Shown piece after piece: positions 3,875-8,673 of a DNA stretch of 8,673 nucleotides; the first letter of the stretch is position 1, and every line of letters starts with the position of its first letter. Origin of the DNA: Dehalococcoidia bacterium (GTDB lineage Bacteria; Chloroflexota; Dehalococcoidia; GIF9; AB-539-J10); NCBI GenBank assembly GCA_029859145.1, contig JAOUDT010000041.1, forward strand, positions 1-8,673, in the 5' to 3' direction. The notes beneath the pieces are model-generated. The model made no database searches and was not told where the DNA came from. It saw only the letters and a program-made list of their open reading frames with translations. The position numbers and the translations under genes were made by a program.

Positions 3875-6018
3875 AAGGCCACCTCCTCCTTTTGTTTCTC
3901 CAGCCCGAATAGTTTTACTTTGCGTTGACAAGCCACGCATTTAGCGGAATCGCCTCTGTATTGGACTAGAAGTTTGCCGCAGTGAGGGCAAGGCTGCGCT
4001 ATCGGTTTGCCATTTACGGTGAACTGGCATTTGGGATACTTGCTGCACCCATAAAATACCTTCCTCTTCTTGCTGATTCTTTTCACAAGGTCGCCGCCGC
4101 ACTGGGGGCAAGATACCCCGGTCTTGACAATGTAGGGCATAGTCGTTTTACATTCAGGATAGCCGCTACAGGCGAGAAATTTGCCGAAACGCCCAACCTT
4201 TATGACCATTGCGCGACCGCATTTCGGGCATGTCTCCTCACTGGCCTGAGTCATGTTGACCTTCTCTAAGTTTGTCCAAGCTTTATCCAACATATCCTGG
4301 AAGGGGGGATAGAATTGCTGCAGAGCAGCAATCCATTGATACTTACCTCGGGCTATTTCGTCTAGTTGTTCTTCCATCTGGGCTGTGAAACCAGGGTCAA
4401 CGATTCTGGGGAAATGCGCAGTCAAAATCTTGTTAACCATTGACCCCAGCTCCGTGGGGTGGAATTTGCCACCGGCTTTGGTGACGTAGTCCCGCTCCTG
4501 AATCGTGGACAGGATGGGGGCGTAAGTGCTGGGGCGCCCGATTCCCTTCTGTTCCAGTGCCTTTATCAACGTGGCCTCGGTGTAGCGGGGCGGCGGCTGG
4601 GTAAAACATTGTTCGGGAGAGGTTCTCAGGTATAGCAATTTTTCTCCAACCTTCAGCTTGGGCAAGGACGCTCCAATGAAATCCGCTCTTTCCCCCTGCT
4701 CATCCTCATCCCTGCTTTCGCTATAAACGACTATGAAACCGGGAAATTTGACCACGGAGCTACTTGCTTTGAGCAAATATCCTCCAGGTTGATTGCCAAT
4801 ATTGCCTGCCTTTATCTCCACGTTGGTTGTGTCGTACAAAGCGGCTGACATTTGACTGGCAACCATACGCTTCCAGATAAGCTCGTAGAGCTTTAGCTGG
4901 GCCAGATCGAGAAACGGTTTGAGTTGCTCCGGCCGTCTGTAGATTTTGGTGGGTCGAATTGCCTCGTGAGCCTCCTGGGCCCACTTTGCTTTTCTGGCGA
5001 AACTGCGTGGCTTTGGGGGTAGGAATTTGGATCCGTATTTCTCGCGGATAAAATCCCTTGCCTCGCTTATTGCGGAGGCAGCCACGTGAGTGGAATCGGT
5101 GCGCATATAGGTGATAAGTCCTACCGACCCTTCCTTGCCCAAGGGCAAGCCTTCGTAGAGTTGCTGGGCAATAGCCATAGTTCGCCCGGCAGTGAAGCGC
5201 AGCTTCTGCCAGGCCTCTTGTTGCAGGGTGCTCGTGATGAAAGGGGAGGCTGGCTGACGAGCCATCCGTTTGGTCACCACCTTCTCAACCGCGTATTCAG
5301 CCTTCTCCAAGTTGGCGACGACCTTGTCCGCCTCTTCTTTGCTGCTAATATCCAGCTTGGTACCATCGGCTAGAGCCAACAACCTGGCTTCAAAACTGGC
5401 CTCTTTTTCTTCGAGCGGAGCCAGCTCAACATCCACGATCCAGTACTCTTGGGGAGTGAAATTCTGAATCTCTTGCTCGCGGTCAACAATCATCCTTAAG
5501 GCCACCGATTGAACCCTGCCTGCGGAAAGTCCCCTCTGAACCTTCCGCCACAAAAGTGGACTAAGCTTGTAGCCCACAAGTCTATCCAGGATGCGCCGGG
5601 CCTGCTGGGCATTCACCATGTTCATGTCAATAGAGCGGGGACTTTGGAAGGCCTCCTGGACTGCCTCCTTGGTTATTTCATGGAAGACCACACGATGAAC
5701 GGGTCTGTCATCCTTGTCCAGCTTGGTTGCCTGTACCAAGTGCCAAGAAATTGCCTCTCCCTCGCGGTCAGGGTCAGTAGCCAAATAGATAGAACGGGCC
5801 TTACTAATGGCTGCTTTGATTTCGCCGACTATCTTTTTCTTCTGTGGGGGAATAACATACTTGGGGGTGAAGCTCTTCTCTATATCGACCCCGAGGCTGG
5901 CCTTGGGCAAATCACGCACATGCCCGAGAGACGCCTTGACGCTATAGCTGCGCCCCAGAATTCTGTTTAACGTCCTGGCTTTGGCCGGAGATTCGACGAT
6001 AACCAATTTACTTGTCAT
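3871..6018 (-). CDS. topA: DNA topoisomerase I (type IA)
   Basis: TopA relaxes negative supercoils by cutting one DNA strand through a tyrosine-phosphate link and passing the other strand. The 715-residue protein shows the TOPRIM domain (about 4-125), with E9 in VIVESPAKA and D82/D84/E86 in TDPDREGEA binding Mg2+. LSAGRVQSVALR lies at 164-175. The active-site Y304 is in GLITYMRTDST, HEAIRPT is at 351-357 and GIGRPSTYA at 492-500. The C-terminus carries three zinc-ribbon modules. These are C597/C600 with C617/C623, C637/C640 with C658/C664, and C677/C680 with C694/C697. All eight sites of the first two and all four of the third are present. The ATG at 6018 has AGGA six bases upstream. It lies 118 bases after dprA, an order also known from other bacteria such as Bacillus, and its stop overlaps the aroQ start. 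Confidence 0.98.
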   Translation of the reverse strand: MTSKLVIVESPAKARTLNRILGRSYSVKASLGHVRDLPKASLGVDIEKSFTPKYVIPPQKKKIVGEIKAAISKARSIYLATDPDREGEAISWHLVQATKLDKDDRPVHRVVFHEITKEAVQEAFQSPRSIDMNMVNAQQARRILDRLVGYKLSPLLWRKVQRGLSAGRVQSVALRMIVDREQEIQNFTPQEYWIVDVELAPLEEKEASFEARLLALADGTKLDISSKEEADKVVANLEKAEYAVEKVVTKRMARQPASPFITSTLQQEAWQKLRFTAGRTMAIAQQLYEGLPLGKEGSVGLITYMRTDSTHVAASAISEARDFIREKYGSKFLPPKPRSFARKAKWAQEAHEAIRPTKIYRRPEQLKPFLDLAQLKLYELIWKRMVASQMSAALYDTTNVEIKAGNIGNQPGGYLLKASSSVVKFPGFIVVYSESRDEDEQGERADFIGASLPKLKVGEKLLYLRTSPEQCFTQPPPRYTEATLIKALEQKGIGRPSTYAPILSTIQERDYVTKAGGKFHPTELGSMVNKILTAHFPRIVDPGFTAQMEEQLDEIARGKYQWIAALQQFYPPFQDMLDKAWTNLEKVNMTQASEETCPKCGRAMVIKVGRFGKFLACSGYPECKTTMPYIVKTGVSCPQCGGDLVKRISKKRKVFYGCSKYPKCQFTVNGKPIAQPCPHCGKLLVQYRGDSAKCVACQRKVKLFGLEKQKEEVAL

Positions 6019-6047
6019 GACTTATCCTGTCTCAAACTAACCCCAAA

Positions 6048-6119
6048 AAGTCACGAGGACTTCTCGGGAACCCTGATGAACTTGCTCTAAATTTAATTGG
6101 GTCGCCAGAAAAATAGCAA
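6048..6119 (-). promoter_or_regulatory. topA leader with a weak promoter and a hairpin followed by T-run
   Basis: In the 118-base gap after dprA, minus-strand TTGCTA (6119-6114) and TAAATT (6095-6090) with an 18-base spacer give a moderate promoter match. Downstream, AAGTC and GACTT (6062-6058 with 6052-6048) form a 5-pair stem with a 5-base loop followed directly by TTT, still upstream of the topA ribosome binding site. It could weakly terminate read-through from dprA or attenuate topA. Both calls are tentative. Confidence 0.3.
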
Positions 6120-6136
6120 GATTACCTTGTGGTGCT

Positions 6137-7234
6137 CTAGTTCCTTCGGGCCAGCACGTAGTTCATTCTCCCTACCTGCCTGGCAACCCCTTTGAGTTCC
6201 AGCATCGCTAGAGTGCTGCTTACCTCTGGCATAGTCAAACCGCTGCAGCGGCAAATTTCATCTATGTGATTAGGCTCAGAGCTCAATTGTTTTAGTATAG
6301 CAGATTCAATCTCGTTGGCCGGGGCAAACTGCTCAATCTCTGCTTGTTGTATCACTATGGTCAGGTTTAGTTCCTGTAGAATATCAGTATAGTTGCGTAC
6401 CAACTTGGCTCCTTCCTGGATGAGACGGTTGGTTCCCTGACTTGCTGGTGAGAGGATGCTGCCCGGGATAGCGAAGACCTCTCGGTTCTGTTCTACTGCC
6501 TGATGGGCCGTGATCAAAGCTCCACTCCTTTCTCCGGCTTCCACTACCAGCACCCCCAGACTCAAGCCACTCATAATGCGATTGCGCAGTGGGAAGTTCT
6601 CAGCCTTAGGTTTGACGCCTAACGGATATTCGCTGACCAGAGCGCCGTGCTCGATAATGGTTTGAGCCAATTTGGCATTCTCCCCAGGGTAGACGACATC
6701 CAGACCGGAACCGAACACAGCTAGGGTTTTGCCTCTGGCATCCAGAGCAGCCCGATGAGCGACGGAGTCAATTCCTCGGGCCAATCCGCTGACAATTGTG
6801 ATTTTGCTTCGGGCCAAGTCCGCTACAATTTCCTCGGTCACCTGCCTCCCGTACACGGTGGGACGACGGGTTCCGACTATGGCCAGGCAAGCCTCGTCTT
6901 CAGCTGGCAGATTACCTCTTACATAAAGCACGGGCGGATGATCATAAATCTCTTTTAATCTGGAGGGGTAGTTGGGGTCATCACAGACCAGTACATTTAC
7001 CCTGTGTCGTTCCAGTTTCTCCATCTCGGCGTCCGGGGAAATCCTTGGGCGCAGGGTCACCAGAGCGTCTATGCTTCGTAAATCCAGTCCTGCGCGCTTC
7101 AGCTTGCCTTCGGGAGCCTTCCAGGCGTCCTGCAGGCTGCCGAAGTGCTCTCTTAGCTGAGCAATTCGGACCCTGCCTATCCCGGGTATCCCGGAAAAAG
7201 CAACCCAGTATTTCAGTTCGTCAACACTCACCAT
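6137..7234 (-). CDS. dprA: DNA-processing protein DprA (Smf)
   Basis: DprA binds incoming single-stranded DNA in the cytoplasm and helps load RecA during natural transformation; it is also widespread in bacteria not known to be transformable. The 365 residues show an N-terminal helix-hairpin-helix-like part (about 8-65, IPGIGRVRIAQLREHFG). The Rossmann-like core spans about 85-285, with IVGTRRPTVYGR (119-130), SGLARGIDSVAHRAAL (149-164), GSGLDVVYP (175-183), FPLRNRIMSGLS (214-225), EAGERSGALITA (232-243) and SPASQGTNRLIQEGAKL (262-278). A C-terminal winged-helix segment covers about 305-363. The length is normal and no key motif is broken. The ATG at 7234 lacks a good ribosome binding site. 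A minus-strand TAAAAT (7255-7250) lies just upstream, so the leader may be very short. GTG codons at residues 2 and 4 are alternative starts. It heads the dprA-topA-aroQ run. Confidence 0.96.
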   Translation of the reverse strand: MVSVDELKYWVAFSGIPGIGRVRIAQLREHFGSLQDAWKAPEGKLKRAGLDLRSIDALVTLRPRISPDAEMEKLERHRVNVLVCDDPNYPSRLKEIYDHPPVLYVRGNLPAEDEACLAIVGTRRPTVYGRQVTEEIVADLARSKITIVSGLARGIDSVAHRAALDARGKTLAVFGSGLDVVYPGENAKLAQTIIEHGALVSEYPLGVKPKAENFPLRNRIMSGLSLGVLVVEAGERSGALITAHQAVEQNREVFAIPGSILSPASQGTNRLIQEGAKLVRNYTDILQELNLTIVIQQAEIEQFAPANEIESAILKQLSSEPNHIDEICRCSGLTMPEVSSTLAMLELKGVARQVGRMNYVLARRN

Positions 7235-7283
7235 ATGGATACTTGCTGGATTTTAGCATAACTCTTTCCGCAAATGAGAGATG

Positions 7284-7312
7284 TTGACACCATGCGGTAG
7301 CTATGCTACGCT
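7284..7312 (+). promoter_or_regulatory. Possible promoter and dyad upstream of the 117-residue membrane protein gene
   Basis: A consensus TTGACA (7284-7289) is followed after 17 bases by a poor -10, TACGCT (7307-7312). A perfect dyad, GTAGC (7297-7301), TAT, GCTAC (7305-7309), overlaps the spacer and -10. The combination resembles a regulated promoter with an operator. The leader to the ATG at 7462 would be about 145 bases, in which I see no gene. Confidence 0.28.
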
Positions 7313-7461
7313 AAAACAGATTGAGATTCGCCTGGTGGCAGATTGGTTAAGTCCAACCCTGAGCCGAATGGAATGGTCTCTGGAATGTTGATGGGCAAGA
7401 GGCGACCTCAAAATCATGGAGACGTTTATCAGATGAACCTGATGGGAAAAGGAGGCGAAAA

Positions 7462-7815
7462 ATGGGTACAGCTAACCCTTCGCCAGTTGATATAGTTGAC
7501 ATTGGTCTAGGTAATCTGGTGCTAATCTTAGGCGCCTTCTTGGTCATCGTGGGCATAATAATAGCTGGTGTAGTCTATCGGGAATCGCGCGAGTGGAAAA
7601 AAATGATACTGCCCATGTTTGACAGAGACTCTGCTGCTATAGAGCCGGGAGCCCCTGCAGAACCAGGCGGCTTAACGCCAAGAATGGCGACCTTTGGCAA
7701 GGAGATATTCGGCCGCGTCTTCAGTCATATGGACGTCGCCGGATTGCTGGGCGGCGCTGCTGTCGTTATCTTGGGCATAATGGTGGTATTGATAGGACTT
7801 AGCATCGGAAGTTAG
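7462..7815 (+). CDS. Small two-helix membrane protein, function unknown
   Basis: The 117-residue product has two hydrophobic segments: residues 15-39 (around GNLVLILGAFLVIVGIIIAGVVY) and 93-114 (around AGLLGGAAVVILGIMVVLIGL). The segment between them (about 40-92) is hydrophilic at first (RESREWKK), then has an Ala/Pro/Gly-rich linker (EPGAPAEPGG) and a short amphipathic stretch (FGKEIFGRVFSHM). With RESREWKK following the first helix, the loop is probably cytoplasmic and both ends outside. This rests on the positive-inside rule only. The ATG is well supported by AAAGGAGG (7448-7455), six bases upstream. The gene diverges from dprA and converges on the repeat-containing membrane protein gene. 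I do not recognise a family. Confidence 0.75.
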   Translation: MGTANPSPVDIVDIGLGNLVLILGAFLVIVGIIIAGVVYRESREWKKMILPMFDRDSAAIEPGAPAEPGGLTPRMATFGKEIFGRVFSHMDVAGLLGGAAVVILGIMVVLIGLSIGS

Positions 7816-7905
7816 CTTAACCTTAGAGTGGCGGTCTCGGGCGGCCGGACGGTTCACTTTATTCTCTTGCGAATGTGCTCAACCTGCTGTGCAGCGTGCG
7901 TCATC
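7816..7905. other. Gap between convergent membrane protein genes
   Basis: An AGTG (7827-7830) and CACT (7855-7858) pair encloses a GC-rich core and is followed by TTATTCT on the plus strand. This is a weak candidate terminator for the 7462-7815 gene. The inner pairing is poor, so this is a guess from position. Confidence 0.2.
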
Positions 7906-8673
7906 TCAAGCATACTTGTAGTCTTGATAGGACTTGGTCTCAGTGATTACCCCTTTATCTAGTGTCTTCTTAACGCCCGTGATAGGCCACCAGCGGCCAA
8001 TCCAATAGATTGCGCTGGCGGCAGGGCGGGCCATAAGCCTGAGGATGAAGATCCCAAAATCAATGAGCCAGCGTATCGGCGGGTTGTACAAGATCCAGGC
8101 TACGACTCGACCTACTATCCGAGTAATGGCGGCAATAGCCTTTAGTATGCTCCTCAGTGGCGGGTTGTACACAAGCCAGGCTGCCGCGGCTGCCACGCCC
8201 CTGAGGTAGAACAGGAAAGCTGCTATGAACCAGCTTAGGGGAGGGTGGTAGAGGAACCAGGCTATGCCTAGAGGAATTCCCAGCAGTATTTTCCCGAACA
8301 GGGCAACAACACGAAACCAGATGTCCCAGAAGAAATTTCTTGCCAGAGGCCAGCCACGACGCCATAACCTCACCAGCCAGACTACTATGGCCAGCAAGAG
8401 CAAGAAGAGGAACAGCGGTGCAAAGATTAGGACTGTGGCGGGTACCGTTATATTTATCAGTGGTACTGTGACGCTCGGGACAGCAATGATATAGCCGATG
8501 CCAACGCCCACGGCTGTCAACACCAAACCGAGAAAGACAAGATTTCTGAGCTGGGCTGACCACCTCCCCATCCGCACCAGCCAGGGATAGATGATGCGCC
8601 ATATGAAGAGAAGTACCAACGGTATCAGAACCAAACATAGTATGGCCAGCGGCACCGCCCCGATTGCCAGGAA
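7906..8673 (-). CDS. Polytopic membrane protein with three 27-residue repeats (5' end cut by window edge)
   Basis: The frame is open from the right edge of the window to the stop at 7908-7906, giving 255 visible codons. A GTG at 8655 could be the start, but it has no ribosome binding site and the six codons before it (FLAIGA) continue the same hydrophobic character, so the true start is probably outside. Counting from that GTG, hydrophobic helices lie at about 4-23, 36-58 and 72-97. From about residue 112 a Trp/Pro-rich repeat region follows, with strong W-x-x-Y-(N/H)-P-P motifs at 133-139, 160-166 and 187-193. The chain ends in a short hydrophilic tail (GVKKTLDKGVITETKSYQDYKYA), likely cytoplasmic. 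No enzyme motif is visible and I do not recognise the family. A scaffold, channel-like or envelope role would be speculation. Confidence 0.72.
   Translation of the reverse strand, partial: FLAIGAVPLAILCLVLIPLVLLFIWRIIYPWLVRMGRWSAQLRNLVFLGLVLTAVGVGIGYIIAVPSVTVPLINITVPATVLIFAPLFLFLLLLAIVVWLVRLWRRGWPLARNFFWDIWFRVVALFGKILLGIPLGIAWFLYHPPLSWFIAAFLFYLRGVAAAAAWLVYNPPLRSILKAIAAITRIVGRVVAWILYNPPIRWLIDFGIFILRLMARPAASAIYWIGRWWPITGVKKTLDKGVITETKSYQDYKYA
8020..8262 (-). repeat. Three tandem 81-bp (27-residue) coding repeats in the membrane protein
   Basis: Units occupy 8262-8182, 8181-8101 and 8100-8020. Each starts A-W-x-x-Y-(N/H)-P-P-(L/I)-(S/R). The Trp (133, 160, 187), the Pro-Pro pair (138, 165, 192) and an Arg (152, 179, 206) recur at exactly 27 residues. 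The DNA still shows it: GGGTTGTAC at 8081 and 8162 and GGGTGGTAG at 8243 are each 81 bases apart, with CCAGGCT a few bases after each. A degenerate fourth copy may follow (AIYWIGRWWPI, residues 215-225). Confidence 0.85.

Noticed and set aside
3875..3940. 22-codon upstream extension of aroQ
   Set aside because: It lies inside the topA end in another frame. The strong ribosome binding site and the family start at MRVLVIHGPN place the start at 3874.
5509..5970. 153-codon plus-strand frame inside topA
   Set aside because: It is a shadow of the secure topA coding sequence on the other strand, with no ribosome binding site or domain.
8060..8638. 192-codon minus-strand frame overlapping the repeat membrane protein
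   Set aside because: It is in another frame of the same strand, with erratic Ser/His-rich composition. The hydrophobic frame with exact 27-residue repeats is clearly the coding one.
1..8673. CRISPR array, defence system, complete transposon or prophage
   Set aside because: No regularly spaced repeats outside the coding repeat, no transposase, integrase or nuclease-helicase sets, and no paired terminal repeats were seen.

Overview
The window looks like a chromosomal segment from a free-living bacterium with moderate GC content. It carries housekeeping genes with strong GGAGG-type ribosome binding sites and one GTG start that is well supported by such a site. The combination of dprA-topA-aroQ, a DUF151 protein, an MscL with a C-terminal zinc ribbon and a tRNA without an encoded CCA fits Chloroflexota, perhaps a Dehalococcoidia-like lineage. 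That placement is inference from gene content and style; no marker here settles it. No CRISPR array, prophage, complete insertion sequence or obvious defence system is visible.

Left part (1-1440): the left edge cuts a minus-strand gene whose first 45 codons read as a lipoprotein or secretion signal. A long non-coding stretch follows. It contains a near-consensus sigma70 promoter (459-487) that would start an RNA folding immediately into one of two mutually exclusive hairpins (492-524), and it points at a tRNA-Arg(TCG) at 628-701. Next come a long-range inverted repeat and a promoter just before mscL, which encodes a mechanosensitive channel with an added four-cysteine tail.

Middle (1500-3430): mscL converges on a histidine phosphatase gene read from the minus strand. 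That gene diverges from a gene for a small one-helix membrane protein across a short control region with a 13-bp dyad. A DUF151 (bifunctional nuclease family) gene with a good promoter follows, and converges on aroQ across a shared hairpin.

Right-centre (3428-7234): dprA, topA and aroQ lie in this order on the minus strand. topA and aroQ overlap by four bases (ATGA), so their translation is probably coupled. DprA handles incoming single-stranded DNA, TopA relaxes negative supercoils, and AroQ is a shikimate-pathway enzyme that seems to share the transcript rather than the function.

Right edge (7240-8673): a gene for a small two-helix membrane protein converges on a minus-strand membrane protein gene cut by the window edge. 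The latter contains three exact-period 27-residue repeats built around a W-x-x-Y-(N/H)-P-P motif. This repeat protein and the promoter/switch-like hairpin upstream of the tRNA are the two least explained things in the window.
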